DNA of 64,000 nt. Origin: Hyphomicrobiales bacterium (GTDB taxonomy: Bacteria; Pseudomonadota; Alphaproteobacteria; Rhizobiales; Devosiaceae). Location of the stretch: assembly GCA_004144345.1 (NCBI GenBank), contig SEEL01000012.1, forward strand, positions 35,264 through 99,263, written 5' to 3'. A program made the translations under genes and the position numbers. Shown here in pieces: positions 18,126 through 27,661 of the stretch. The notes under the pieces are model-generated. The model searched no databases. It saw only the letters and a program-made list of their open reading frames with translations, and was not told the DNA's origin. Each line of letters begins with the position of its first letter. Position 1 is the first letter of the stretch.

Positions 18126-18989
18126 CTAGGCCAGCGCGCGTTTTCGCGGCGGCATGGCCGCAGCGATTACGTTGAGCAGTCCTGAGGCGACGACGATCAC
18201 GAGGCCGACGAGCGCCACCCAGTCCGGATATTCACCGAACCAGAGCGCGCCGAACAGTATTGCCCAGATCATCTGCGAATAGTGCGTCGGCGCGATCGCA
18301 TTGGCCGGCGCGAGGGTGCTCGCCTGGATCATCAACAGCCAGGCGACGCCGACGCACAGCCCGTGTCCCAGGAAGAGCGCCAACTGCGCGAGGCTCGGCA
18401 TGACGAAGCCGGGCAGCATCAGCACGCCATTGAAGATCATCCCGTACAGCACGCCTAGCGCCACGATGCTCAGGGGACTCTCGTCGGCTGCGACCTTGCG
18501 CAGGATGGTATTGGAAACCGCTGTCAGGCCAGCCCCGGCAAGGATCGTGAGGTGACCCGCGAGGACATTGTCAAAGCCCGGACGGATCACCAGCAGGACG
18601 CCCAGAAAGCTGATCAGCAGCAGACCCCAGCGATGTGGCGCCACCTTCTCGCCCAGGAAGAGGACGGACAGCACGGTGACAAAGAGGGGTGTGGTGAAGG
18701 CAATCGCATAATAGTCAGCGAGCGCGATTTGCGTGAGCGCGAAGATACCACAAGCGCCCGACAGACCGATCGCCACGGAGCGCAGGTGCACAAGCAAGGG
18801 ATGCTTGAGTTTCAAGATGTTGCGCCAGCTGTGCCGGCGATTGGTCAGCGCGACCGGAATGATCGAGAACAGGATTGTGAAGAACGCGATTTCGAAAGCG
18901 GGCATCCCCGTTCCCGTGACCTTGACCAGGGCATCGGCGATCGAAAACAGCAGGAAGCTGACGAACGCCAGAATGACGCCGGTCGACAT
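18126..18989 (-). CDS. EamA/DMT-family transporter
   Basis: A 287-residue protein of about ten TM helices made of two EamA repeats (for example 'ALVKVTGTGMPAFEIAFFTI' and 'APTHYSQMIWAILFGALWFG'). The open frame extends far upstream, but that part overlaps the SDR gene in another frame; the ATG at 18989 begins the first TM helix and is preceded by AAGGA. It is the last gene of the DapA-IclR-ABC-SDR operon and may export a pathway intermediate (inference). Confidence 0.86.
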   Translation of the reverse strand: MSTGVILAFVSFLLFSIADALVKVTGTGMPAFEIAFFTILFSIIPVALTNRRHSWRNILKLKHPLLVHLRSVAIGLSGACGIFALTQIALADYYAIAFTTPLFVTVLSVLFLGEKVAPHRWGLLLISFLGVLLVIRPGFDNVLAGHLTILAGAGLTAVSNTILRKVAADESPLSIVALGVLYGMIFNGVLMLPGFVMPSLAQLALFLGHGLCVGVAWLLMIQASTLAPANAIAPTHYSQMIWAILFGALWFGEYPDWVALVGLVIVVASGLLNVIAAAMPPRKRALA

Positions 18990-19081
18990 GTCTTTGATAT
19001 CCTTGTCTGGAGAGTGACCTGGGGAGCGTGGGGGCGGGCGTGGACGCTCCGCCCCAAGGACTTCTCGAAGGGTCTCTGCGC

Positions 19082-19828
19082 TCAGTAGGTGGCGCGGCCG
19101 CCCGAAAGGTCGAACACGGAGCCGGTTGTGAAGCTGTTCTCTTCGCTCACCAGCCACGTGATCATGTTGGCCGCCTCGGCAACGTCCAGCAGACGTCCAC
19201 GCGGTATCTTCGAGAGCATGTACTGGATGAACTCGGGCTTGAGTTCCTTGAGGATGGCCGTGTCGGCGGTCGCGGGCGTCACGCAGTTGACCGCAATGTT
19301 CTGTCCGGCAAGTTCCTTGCCGAGCGACTTCGACATGCCAATCACGCCCGCCTTGGCAGCCGAGTAGGCCGAGGCGTTGGGATTTCCCTCCTTGCCCGCG
19401 ATCGAAGCGATGTTGACGATACGGCCATAGCCGCGCTGCTTCATGCCCGGAACGACCGCGCGATTTACATAGAAGGTGCCGTTGAGATCGACGTCGATCA
19501 CCTTGCGCCACTCATTCAGATCATACTCGTCGAGTGGTGCGTTCTTGCCGGCGACACCGGCCGAGTGGACCAGCACGTCGAGACTGCCGAAATGCGCCTC
19601 GGTCTGCTGGGCCGCCTCAGTCACGGCAGTGGCGTCCGTGATGTTGACGCAGATGCAGAGCGTCTCTGCGCCGAGCTTGGCGCGCGCCGTGTCGAGCATT
19701 TCGGCGTTGAAGTCCCAGAGCGCGAGCTTGGCGCCGGAGGCCTGAAGCCGCTGAGCCACGGCAAAGCCAATGCCTTGGGCGCCGCCGGTTACCACCGCAA
19801 CGCGGCCAGTCAGATCATAGGTATTCAC
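19082..19828 (-). CDS. SDR-family NAD(P)-dependent oxidoreductase (FabG-like)
   Basis: A 248-residue classical SDR with cofactor motif 'TGGAQGIG', 'VLVHSAGVAG', and the catalytic 'SAYSAAKAG' (YxxxK). A GTG at 19828 gives the normal N terminus (VNTYDLTGRVAVVTGG); the longer open frame upstream runs back into the neighbouring permease gene. It sits between sugar ABC permeases and an EamA exporter, so oxidation of an imported polyol or sugar acid is the likely role. A true fatty-acid FabG role is unlikely in this setting. Confidence 0.88.
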   Translation of the reverse strand: MNTYDLTGRVAVVTGGAQGIGFAVAQRLQASGAKLALWDFNAEMLDTARAKLGAETLCICVNITDATAVTEAAQQTEAHFGSLDVLVHSAGVAGKNAPLDEYDLNEWRKVIDVDLNGTFYVNRAVVPGMKQRGYGRIVNIASIAGKEGNPNASAYSAAKAGVIGMSKSLGKELAGQNIAVNCVTPATADTAILKELKPEFIQYMLSKIPRGRLLDVAEAANMITWLVSEENSFTTGSVFDLSGGRATY

Positions 19829-19880
19829 TACGAGTATCCACTTTGGTTCGATATCGGTGAGAGCGGCGATCGACGATCGC

Positions 19881-20744
19881 CTATCCCTTGAGGCCCGACG
19901 TTGCGATGCCTTCCACAAGGCGTCGTTGGAAGATGACGAAGAAGATGATCACCGGAATGATCGCGAGCACGGACATTGCCAGCAACGGGCCGTAGGACGC
20001 GTCGCTTGAGGCGTCCATGAAGACGCGAAGGCCGAGCTGAACCGTGAGATTCTTGGGCGAGCTGAGGTAGATCAGCTGACCGAAGAAGTCGTCATAGGTC
20101 CAGATGAAGGTGAACAGGGCCGTCGTGATGAGTGCGGGAGTCAGCAGGGGCAGGATGATGCGGAAGAACACGCCGACATTGCCGCAACCATCGATCCGCG
20201 CCGCTTCGTCCAGCTCGCGCGGCAGGCCGCGGATGAACTGCACCATGAGGAAGATAAAGAAGCCGTCGATGGCGAGGAACTTTGGTACGACCAGCGGCAG
20301 GAACGTATCGAGCCACCCGAGCTGACGGAAGATCATGTACTGGGGAACCAGCGTGACCTGATAGGGCAGCATGATCGTCACAAGCATCACAGCGAAGAGC
20401 GTTCGCCTGAAGGGAAACTCGAGCCGCGCAAACACATAGGCAGCCATCGAGCAGGCAAGCGTATTGCCGATCACCGCGCCCAGCGACACGATCAGCGAGT
20501 TGACAAAATAGTCGCTGAAGGAACGGCCCGTGCCGGTCCAGCCGCGCACATAATTGTCGAGGATCAGCTGCGAGGGAAGGCCTGCCGGATCAGATAGGAT
20601 CTCGCTCTGTGGCCGAAAGCTCGCGAGGAGCATCCACGCGATGGGGTAGAGCATCACGAGGAGGCCGCCCCAGAGTGCGACTTGCCGCAGGATGTTGGAG
20701 GCAGACAGGCCCGGGCGGGCAGCTTGCACGAGGGACGTGGTCAT
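19881..20744 (-). CDS. Carbohydrate ABC transporter permease (MalG/UgpE type)
   Basis: A 287-residue permease with the EAA-type loop 'ELDEAARIDGCGNVGVFFRI'. Six TM helices are apparent. Its ATG overlaps the stop of the upstream MalF-type gene (ATGA). It pairs with that protein and with the binding protein at 21701-22978; no ATPase gene is present in the operon, so a shared MsmX/UgpC-type ATPase encoded elsewhere would be needed. Confidence 0.92.
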   Translation of the reverse strand: MTTSLVQAARPGLSASNILRQVALWGGLLVMLYPIAWMLLASFRPQSEILSDPAGLPSQLILDNYVRGWTGTGRSFSDYFVNSLIVSLGAVIGNTLACSMAAYVFARLEFPFRRTLFAVMLVTIMLPYQVTLVPQYMIFRQLGWLDTFLPLVVPKFLAIDGFFIFLMVQFIRGLPRELDEAARIDGCGNVGVFFRIILPLLTPALITTALFTFIWTYDDFFGQLIYLSSPKNLTVQLGLRVFMDASSDASYGPLLAMSVLAIIPVIIFFVIFQRRLVEGIATSGLKG

Positions 20745-21649
20745 TTCTCGTCACCATAGAAAACCCAGAAGCGCGACGTCGCAAAGAGCAGACCGGTGAC
20801 GACACCAAGGATGCCAACCAGCAGCCAGGCCATGGCAGATGCATAGCCCATGCGGAAACCGACGAAGCCCTCAAGGTAGAGATAGAGGGAATAGAGCAGC
20901 GTTGAATCGATGGGGCCGCCCGTGCCGCCCGACACCACATAGGAAGGCGTGAAATTCTGGAACGCGCCAATGATCTGCAGGATCAGATTGAAGAAGATCA
21001 CCGGCGTGATCATCGGCAGCGTGATGCTCCAGAACACGCGCCACTTGCTCGCGCCATCGATGGTGGCCGCCTCATAGAGAGACACGGGCACCTGCTTTAG
21101 CGCGGCGAGGAAGATGACCATCGGCGAGCCGAACTGCCAGACGGCCAGTGCGATCAGCGTCCAGATCGACGTGTTGGGCGACGTCAGCCAGCTGACACCC
21201 TGGATGCCAAAGACGCCGAGCACCTGGTTCACGGCGCCGTCGGCGCCGAAGATCAGTCGCCACATGATGGCAATGGCCACACTGCCGCCGAGCATCGAGG
21301 GCAGATAGTAGGCGGCACGCAGCCAACCGACGCCGCGCGTGTTGCGGACGAGGAGCATGGCGACCGCCAGGGCGAACGCGAGCTTCAGCGGCACGGATAC
21401 GAGCGTGTAGAATGCGGTGACGGAGACGCTCTTGGCATAGCGCGGGTCGGCGGTAAGCAACCGCACATAATTGTCGAGGCCGACCCAACGGCCCGGATCG
21501 AGGAGTCGATAGCTGGTGAGCGAGAGATATGCACTCGCGATCATCGGGCCCACGGTGAGGGCGAGCACCCCGAGGAGCCACGGAGACAGGAGCAGGAATG
21601 CAGCTCCCGTCTGGCGATTGACATTGCCGTTTTTTGACTTGATTGCCAT
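20741..21649 (-). CDS. Carbohydrate ABC transporter permease (MalF/UgpA type)
   Basis: A 302-residue permease with the EAA loop 'SLYEAATIDGASKWRVFWSI'. The start ATG at 21649 (MAIKSKNGN) is preferred; an in-frame TTG nine codons earlier is less likely. The first TM helix begins near residue 16. It lies 51 bases downstream of the binding-protein gene and overlaps the MalG-type gene by four bases. Confidence 0.91.
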   Translation of the reverse strand: MAIKSKNGNVNRQTGAAFLLLSPWLLGVLALTVGPMIASAYLSLTSYRLLDPGRWVGLDNYVRLLTADPRYAKSVSVTAFYTLVSVPLKLAFALAVAMLLVRNTRGVGWLRAAYYLPSMLGGSVAIAIMWRLIFGADGAVNQVLGVFGIQGVSWLTSPNTSIWTLIALAVWQFGSPMVIFLAALKQVPVSLYEAATIDGASKWRVFWSITLPMITPVIFFNLILQIIGAFQNFTPSYVVSGGTGGPIDSTLLYSLYLYLEGFVGFRMGYASAMAWLLVGILGVVTGLLFATSRFWVFYGDEK

Positions 21650-21700
21650 GCGGTGTTCTTCTTGTGGCGTTGCCAAACGAGAGACGGGAGCTGCTATGCG

Positions 21701-22978
21701 TTAGCGGTTGACCACGCCCGGCAGCTGGTCGAAGAACGCCTTGGCGCCGTCGGCCGCTGTCCGCTGCCCGAAGGCAACTTCCTGGCCGATACGGGCGAAC
21801 AGATTGTTCTCATCGGCATAGCTCGGCGGCGACGGGCGAATGGCCCCGGTGGCGCCGGCCGCAACCAACGAGTCGAACTGCACCACGGCCTTCAGCGGAT
21901 CGCCATCCGCCAGCGTCGCGGCGACAGCCTCGCGGGCCGCAGCGGTACCCGGCGAACCGCGAGTCATGCCCAGAATGGCGGCCGCCTCGGGATCGTTAAG
22001 CATCAGGTTCAGCGTTGCGACGGCGATGTCGGCGTGCTGGGTCGATGCCGGAACGGAGAACATCGTTCCAGCGGTGATCGAGTTCGCAGGGTTGCCATCG
22101 TCAGGGAGCGGCAACGGCGCGACCAGATCGGTCATCAGCGCCTGATAGCTGCCGGTACCCGAAGAGACGAACGTTTCGAGCGCGCCCTTGCCCGTCACCA
22201 GAATACTGGTTGTGTTGTCGCCCTGGATACGGGACGCCTGCACGTCGGCGCTGACGATGGCGCCGGACGCACGCAGATCGCCCCAATAGGTGAACCAGGC
22301 TTCGAGATCTTCGACGGTATCGTTGCGTGCGCCTTCTGCGGTCCAAAGGGTCTTGCCGGTGCGAGTCTGGTACCAGCCCTCGTAGACGGACTGGATCGAC
22401 GATTCATCGGCCGACCCCTTGAGGGCGCCGCCACTGGCGTCAGAGATGGCCTGCGCCAGCTTGCCATACTCAGCCCAGTCCCAGCTTGCCGGAACTTCAA
22501 TGCCGTATTTGTCGAACGCCGTCTTGTTGGCGAGAACGGCGAAGGCCTGGATCGAGAAGGGAATGCCGACGATCTTGCCGTCAATCGTTCCCTGGGCGTC
22601 GAGCATGGCGCGATCGATACCGGAGATGTCGAGTGCCCCGGATTCGATGTAGGGCGTGAGGTCGAGCAGGAGCTGATGGAACTGCGGCAGATCCGGGGAC
22701 GCCGTCTGGATCAGATCGGGGGCGTTGCCGCCCGCGAGCTGCGTCGCGAGGCGTTCGAGATACTGAGCGCGGCCCTGCGATTCACCGACATAGGTGACGT
22801 CGCTGAGCTTGCTCTCTGAAATCAGGGTCAGGGCGGCGTTGGTCTGCACCTGGCGTGCGTCGCCGCCCCACCAGGCCACGCGCAGCTCGACGGCGAAGGC
22901 CTGCGTGGCAAGGGCCGAAGTGAGCAAGGTCGAGGCGAGCAGGAATGCCGTCCTCTTGTAAAGGGGGTGCAGAATCAT
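21701..22978 (-). CDS. Extracellular solute-binding protein, family 1 (UgpB/MalE type)
   Basis: A 425-residue secreted binding protein with a signal peptide (about residues 1-29, ending 'ATQAFA-VE') and GGAGGAACT before the ATG. 'VAWWGGDARQVQTNAALTLI' opens the mature domain. It feeds the MalF/MalG-type permeases. The neighbouring aldolase and dehydrogenase suggest a sugar acid or related carbohydrate as ligand (inference). Confidence 0.91.
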   Translation of the reverse strand: MILHPLYKRTAFLLASTLLTSALATQAFAVELRVAWWGGDARQVQTNAALTLISESKLSDVTYVGESQGRAQYLERLATQLAGGNAPDLIQTASPDLPQFHQLLLDLTPYIESGALDISGIDRAMLDAQGTIDGKIVGIPFSIQAFAVLANKTAFDKYGIEVPASWDWAEYGKLAQAISDASGGALKGSADESSIQSVYEGWYQTRTGKTLWTAEGARNDTVEDLEAWFTYWGDLRASGAIVSADVQASRIQGDNTTSILVTGKGALETFVSSGTGSYQALMTDLVAPLPLPDDGNPANSITAGTMFSVPASTQHADIAVATLNLMLNDPEAAAILGMTRGSPGTAAAREAVAATLADGDPLKAVVQFDSLVAAGATGAIRPSPPSYADENNLFARIGQEVAFGQRTAADGAKAFFDQLPGVVNR

Positions 22979-23047
22979 AGTTCCTCCATAGGTATTGGGA
23001 TGTGCTGGTGTGAGGGGTTCGTCTTGCGAGACCGGCGGCGTTCCGCC

Positions 23048-23848
23048 CTACTCGGCCCTGCTCCGCTGCGACTCCAGCTGTTCGATCGCCTGTCTGAGCT
23101 CGACATGGATGCGAGCTGCCAGATCAGGGTTGTAGCGGGGAGTCGGAATCGAAATTGACATGGCGGCTTCGACCTGGCCGCCCGGCGCGCGGATCGGCAT
23201 GGCGATGCAGCGGCACCCGATCACATACTCCTCGATGTCCTGCGCGTAGCCGCGCGCCCGGATCATGTCGAGTTCGGAGCGCAACACGCTCTTGTCCGTG
23301 ATGGTGCTGGCCGTGAAACGCTCGAGCGTCGCGCCGGCGAGCCGCCGATCCAGTTCTGCGGGCTCAAGAAAGGCCAGCAGAACCTTGCCGACGCCAGTGG
23401 CGTGCGCCGGGAGGCCCGACCCGACGCGCGAGACCAGCTTCATCGGCTGCGGCGATTCCGCGATCGCCAGATAGACGTTGTAGAGACCGTCGAGTTGCGC
23501 GAGCTGGACCGTTTCCCGCGTCGACTCCGTCAGTCCATCCATGAGGGGCTGCGCGAGTTCAACAAGGCCGAGCTCCGGTTTGTAACCCTGTGCGACTTCC
23601 CACAACCGCGGCCCGAGGCGATAGAGTTTCGAGCCTTCCGCATGGTCGATGAAGCGCCGCGACACGGCCGTCTGCAGGAGCTGGTGCGCCGACGAGCCGG
23701 GCAGCCCCAGAGCACGCATGATCGAGGCGAACGAGCTGGCACCGCTTTCGGACAGATATTCGAGCAGCTGCATCAGACGGTCCGCGGACTTCACCGGGCC
23801 CGCGCCGCCGCCACTGTCACTCGACTTATTATCCGACGGACTGGTCAT
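23048..23848 (-). CDS. IclR-family transcriptional regulator
   Basis: A 266-residue regulator with an N-terminal winged HTH ('GASSFASIMRALGLPGSSAH') and an IclR effector domain ('LPAHATGVGKVLLAFLEP'; 'CRCIAMPIRAPGGQVEAAMS'). It is embedded in the operon between the DapA-family enzyme and the ABC genes, so it probably senses the pathway substrate and controls the whole set. The first 20 residues are low-complexity and Ser/Gly-rich. Confidence 0.92.
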   Translation of the reverse strand: MTSPSDNKSSDSGGGAGPVKSADRLMQLLEYLSESGASSFASIMRALGLPGSSAHQLLQTAVSRRFIDHAEGSKLYRLGPRLWEVAQGYKPELGLVELAQPLMDGLTESTRETVQLAQLDGLYNVYLAIAESPQPMKLVSRVGSGLPAHATGVGKVLLAFLEPAELDRRLAGATLERFTASTITDKSVLRSELDMIRARGYAQDIEEYVIGCRCIAMPIRAPGGQVEAAMSISIPTPRYNPDLAARIHVELRQAIEQLESQRSRAE

Positions 23849-23857
23849 GCCAAGATC

Positions 23858-24781
23858 CTACTTGCTGCCGACGATGCTGGAGCAATGTTCTAGCAGCGCA
23901 TCGATTTCGAGATCGTCCCAAAGCGTATCGAGCAAGTTCTGGTAGCCGGCATACAATGGCGGATGCGGCGTGCGGAGGCGCCGCGAGGTCAACACGCCAC
24001 GCCGGATCAGCACGTGCTTCTGCTGGAACAGGAATTCCTCGGTCGATATGACGGCGATGATGAACGGCAGCAGACGCGCATGGAGCTGGCGGGCGGCAGC
24101 GCGCTCGCCATTGGCCACGAGCAGCCGCAGCGCCTCGAAGAACTCGGGGAAGGCCGGACCGGGCATTGTGCCATTTGCGCCGGCAAGGGCTTCGGACACG
24201 TAGTGACGGCCACCGTTTCCACCCAGGATGGACGCCTTGTCGCCCAGCTGGTCGCGGACGATCTGGGTCTTTTCCGCAGCGTTCTCCGGCTCGATCTTGA
24301 GGCACACCGGCTGGCTGGCGCGGCGGGCGAAGTCGACAAGCTGACCTGCCGGCAGGTCGATGCCGGTCATGGCCGCAGCATCCTGATAGACGATGGTCAC
24401 CGGCGACGCGGCGACGATCTCGACGAGCGTATCGACGATGGCCTGCGGCTCACCGCGCAGGAAGCGGGGCCGGAACATGACGGCGCTGGCGCCGGCAGCA
24501 CTCAGGGCCTCGAGTTCGCTTTTGACGCGCGACGTCGACGCCTCGAGATTACCGACGACCTTGAGGCCCTCCTCATTCGAGATCCCGATGACAGTCGCCA
24601 CTTCACGCGGCGTCAGCCGGTGGACCTCGCTGCCAAAGCCAACTCCGGCCCAGACGATGCCTTTGGCACGCAGGAACCGCAGCTCGCTGCGCAGTTCGCC
24701 TTCATCGACCTCGTTCTCGGCGTCGAAGGGCGTCACGAGGATCGGAACTATGCCGGTTGGCATCCGGGCATCGGCAGTCAT
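23858..24781 (-). CDS. DapA/NAL-family aldolase or dehydratase
   Basis: A 307-residue TIM-barrel enzyme of the dihydrodipicolinate synthase/N-acetylneuraminate lyase superfamily. The Schiff-base lysine is K162 ('VCLKIEPE') and the catalytic tyrosine Y132 ('TIVYQDA'). The usual GxxGE motif reads 'GVGFGSEVHRLTPRE'. With the sugar importer, IclR regulator and SDR in the same operon, the likely reaction is cleavage or dehydration of a 2-keto-3-deoxy sugar acid rather than lysine synthesis. It is the first gene of the operon. Confidence 0.86.
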   Translation of the reverse strand: MTADARMPTGIVPILVTPFDAENEVDEGELRSELRFLRAKGIVWAGVGFGSEVHRLTPREVATVIGISNEEGLKVVGNLEASTSRVKSELEALSAAGASAVMFRPRFLRGEPQAIVDTLVEIVAASPVTIVYQDAAAMTGIDLPAGQLVDFARRASQPVCLKIEPENAAEKTQIVRDQLGDKASILGGNGGRHYVSEALAGANGTMPGPAFPEFFEALRLLVANGERAAARQLHARLLPFIIAVISTEEFLFQQKHVLIRRGVLTSRRLRTPHPPLYAGYQNLLDTLWDDLEIDALLEHCSSIVGSK

Positions 24782-25123
24782 GTGATTTCATACCTATAAA
24801 CTGTCTTTCATGTATGTGGCGGCACGTTGCTCCCCATGTCAACGGCAGGATCGCCGGGATTCGCCAAAATGCGCCCAAAGTATAACAGTATTAGCCACAT
24901 AGAACCGCTGCCAGCCACCGGGCGGCAGGGTTCTGAATTCAGCGGGCTGGGATTTTTCTGAAGGCATGCCACGCGGCAGCGGGGCGCAGTCACGCGGGTG
25001 CATCGGCCGGGCGCGCGCTCTTCAGGAAGCAGCGATTAGTTTCGGAGGATCGCCTCGGCCGACTGGCCGGCTATCCAGGAGCCGCAGATCCGTCCGCGAC
25101 CTCGGCCAGCCGGCTGCTTTTAG
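24782..25123. other. Intergenic region: promoter side of the DapA operon
   Basis: No gene is supported here. The part next to 24782 is AT-richer than its surroundings and contains short dyads such as GCCACATA near 24893-24900, so it should hold the promoter and IclR operator of the minus-strand operon. The right part lies downstream of a truncated gene and contains the GC-rich palindrome CAGCCGGCTG near 25107-25116. Confidence 0.4.
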
Positions 25124-25870
25124 CTATGCCGTGCGATCGAAGTCGAAGAACAGCTCATCGACTGAAATGGGCGCCGAAAGCAGTTTCTGTTGGACGGCGT
25201 AGGTAACCAGCATTTCCATCGTGGTCCAGTTGGCGCTGATCCCATAGGGAATCGGATCTGGGCCGACGACGTCCATGAGTTTCAGCAGCTTTGCATCCTC
25301 CGGCTCCAAGGCATCGCCGCTTCGCAGACGATCGAGATACCGCGCCTTGGATTCCACCAGCGCGTCGAACAGGATGCGCGGCACGTCAGGGTTCGCCGCG
25401 ACGACCTCATCCCGAATGACCACGGTGCCATGGGTGGGCAGGACGCCTGTGCGAGCGAACCAGGCCGCAGCGTCGGCTGCCGGATCGGCGATGAGCTCGC
25501 GATAGGCCGCCGGGGGCTCGGTTGCCACGCCCCAGGTCTCGCTGGGCGGCCCTTCGCGACCGATGCCGGCATTGCCGAGAAAAGCCGCCTGAATCTCACC
25601 CGACCGCATCATGCTCGCGAGCGATTTTCCTTCGGGAGCATGCTGCACGTTGGGCGGAAGCCGGAGCTGCTCGACATGCTCCTCGTCATCGACGATCCAG
25701 TTCACCTTGGCGGGATCGACACCGTACTCGTTCTGCAGCACGCCGCGCGTCCACACACCGCCAGTCACGGAGTAGGCGCGCACACCGACCTTCTTGCCCT
25801 CGATATCCTTCGGCAGCGTAATGCCCGCATCAGGGCGCACCACGAGGCCATTGTGGTGGAAACGCTGGTG
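25124..25870 (-). pseudogene. 4,5-dihydroxyphthalate decarboxylase / NMT1-like protein, N-terminus missing
   Basis: The translation from 'HQRFHHNGLVVRPDAGITLP' to the stop matches the C-terminal three quarters of the dihydroxyphthalate-decarboxylase-like family (a substrate-binding-like fold). The usual first 80-100 residues are absent. Before that point the frame merges with another gene: the same DNA encodes the dinucleotide-binding part of a 2-hydroxyacid dehydrogenase in a different frame. The simplest reading is an internal deletion that fused the 5' part of one gene to the 3' part of another near 25850-25870. A short in-frame TTG start (25930) exists, but the product would lack half of lobe I. 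Confidence 0.72.
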
Positions 25871-26594
25871 CACGGCCGACAGAAATGATTCCGGCACCAT
25901 GGGGCAGTGCTTGAATGCGGGAGCGATCAATCAGTTCGTCGGTGTCTGGCGTGTCGGGCAAGGTCGAGACGAGGATACCTGTTTTGGGTAGCAACTCGTC
26001 GATGCCCGAAATATCCACCACCCCGTCGAGGTCAACCGTCGCCTCGCCGGATCGGGTGACTCCCCACACGACACAGCCAAGCCGCTTTAGGAGAACGGCG
26101 GCCGCGCCTCCTATCGCGCCAACACCAAGCATGGTGACGCGCCTGGTCCGCAGCGCCGGCGTGTAGATCGGTTCCCATGCCGCCGTCGCCTTGTTCTCGA
26201 TGAACTGCGGAATCGCAGAATTGAGCATCAGGGCAGCGGTGAGAATATATTCTGCGCCCTTCTCGGCATGGACACCGGAGGCATTTGATACGAGCAGCCC
26301 CTTGGGTAGGCTCGGCACGGTCTTTTCCATTCCCGCGTAAGCAGTCTGCACCCATTTCAGCTTGGGCGCGACTCGCCGCGCCTCGTCCAACGGTGTCTTG
26401 GTCAGCAGAAAGAGGATCTCGGCGTCCCTTGCTCCATCCGGAAGCTGGTCCGCTCCTACGCCCTCACTGATCGTAAACCTGCTGCCCAGCCCGCGACCTG
26501 CGAGAGCTACTTCGAGGCGCTCGGGGGCGAGGCGCAGCGCACCAGGCCTCGCCGGCGGATTTTGAATGTGAATCTGTCGCTTGCCTGCCGCCAT
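25830..26594 (-). pseudogene. D-isomer 2-hydroxyacid dehydrogenase, C-terminus missing
   Basis: From a well-placed start (GAGGTGATCAGCG before the ATG at 26594) the protein follows the D-2-hydroxyacid dehydrogenase family: substrate-domain N terminus, the Rossmann motif 'GVGAIGGAAAVLLKRLG', then 'LPHGAGIISVGRA'. The next expected 60 or so residues, including the catalytic Glu and His, are absent and the frame runs out in unrelated residues at 25830. The enzyme cannot be active as encoded. The break coincides with the start of the decarboxylase-like remnant. Confidence 0.75.
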
Positions 26595-26719
26595 CGCTGA
26601 TCACCTCATAGTTTGGTTCTCAACGCCATCAGGCGGCTTTGGATCACTTCGCGTAGCACGGCCTAAGGTCCGATGGAGTACCCCAGAGTCGGCGCCGCGA
26701 GACTGACCGATGTAGCGGA

Positions 26720-27613
26720 TTACGCCACGCCGCGGCCCCCGGTGACGCCGTAGACCTCGCCCGTGATGTAGCTGGCCTCCTGTGAGGCTAAAAGCACATA
26801 GACCGGCGCCAACTCGACCGGCTGGCCCGGTCTTCCAAAGATGGTATCCCCGCCGAACCTCTGGACCTTCTCTTGCGTCTGCCCACCGCTCGGCTGGAGC
26901 GGTGTCCAAATCGGTCCGGGCGCGACGGCGTTGACTCGTATGCCCTTCTCCATGAGTTGCTTCGACAACGACTTGCTGTAGGCGACGATGCCGGCCTTTG
27001 TCGTTGAGTAGTCCAGCAGAGCTTCGGATGGTTCGTACGCGACGACGGATGCAGTCATGATGATAGACGCACCAGGAGGAAGGTGCGGCACAGCCGCTTT
27101 GGTGATCCAGTGCATGGCATAGAGGTTGGTCTTCATCGTCACGTCGAAGTCCTCAGTCGTGACCTCCTTAATGGAGGGCCGGGTCTGCTGATGACCCGCA
27201 TTGACGACGAGGATGTCGAGACCGCCGAGGCCCGTCACGGCCTTCTCCACCAGCTCTAGGCACCATTCCTCGCTGGTGATATCTCCAGGAAGCGCCACGG
27301 CCGAGCGGCCCTCCGCTTCGATGAGTTCTAGTACCTCGTTAGCATCCCGCTCCTCGCTCGGGAGGTATGCGATCGCGACATCCGCTCCCTCGCGGGCAAA
27401 CGCGATGGCTGCGGCGCGGCCGATGCCGGAGTCGCCTCCGGTGATGAGTGCGCGACGACCGCTCAGACGACTGTGGCCGACATAGCTCTCCTCGCCGTGG
27501 TCGGCGGTAGGCTTCAACTTGGCGTCGAGCCCGGGGACCTTCTGCGGCTGCTTGGGAAAAGGCGGACGCGGATACTGATGTCGGGGATCCTGCATAGTCG
27601 TAAGGTCGGTCAT
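26720..27613 (-). CDS. SDR-family oxidoreductase, general-stress type
   Basis: A 297-residue SDR of the YghA/YhxC kind, with a Pro-rich N-terminal extension ('HQYPRPPFPKQPQKVPGLD') that marks the group. The cofactor motif is 'TGGDSGIG' and the active-site tyrosine lies in 'YSTTKAG'. The ATG at 27613 has AGAGGAGATAACA upstream; the longer open frame has no ribosome site. Homologues are commonly stress-induced, and a GCAAC-N16-CGTT element lies 24 bases upstream of the start. The physiological substrate is unknown. Confidence 0.88.
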   Translation of the reverse strand: MTDLTTMQDPRHQYPRPPFPKQPQKVPGLDAKLKPTADHGEESYVGHSRLSGRRALITGGDSGIGRAAAIAFAREGADVAIAYLPSEERDANEVLELIEAEGRSAVALPGDITSEEWCLELVEKAVTGLGGLDILVVNAGHQQTRPSIKEVTTEDFDVTMKTNLYAMHWITKAAVPHLPPGASIIMTASVVAYEPSEALLDYSTTKAGIVAYSKSLSKQLMEKGIRVNAVAPGPIWTPLQPSGGQTQEKVQRFGGDTIFGRPGQPVELAPVYVLLASQEASYITGEVYGVTGGRGVA

Positions 27614-27636
27614 TGTTATCTCCTCTAGCGAGCGAT

Positions 27637-27661
27637 AACGAGCATAGGTTGGGAGGGTTGC
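27637..27661 (-). promoter_or_regulatory. EcfG-like promoter upstream of stress SDR
   Basis: Read on the minus strand: GCAAC, 16 bases, CGTT. The EcfG consensus is GGAAC-N16/17-CGTT, so this is an eight-of-nine match. It lies 24 bases before the ATG at 27613. Confidence 0.5.

Noticed and set aside
18990..19511. 174-residue N-terminal extension of the EamA frame
   Set aside because: It overlaps the SDR gene in a different frame and is hydrophilic low-complexity; the first TM helix begins at the internal ATG at 18989.
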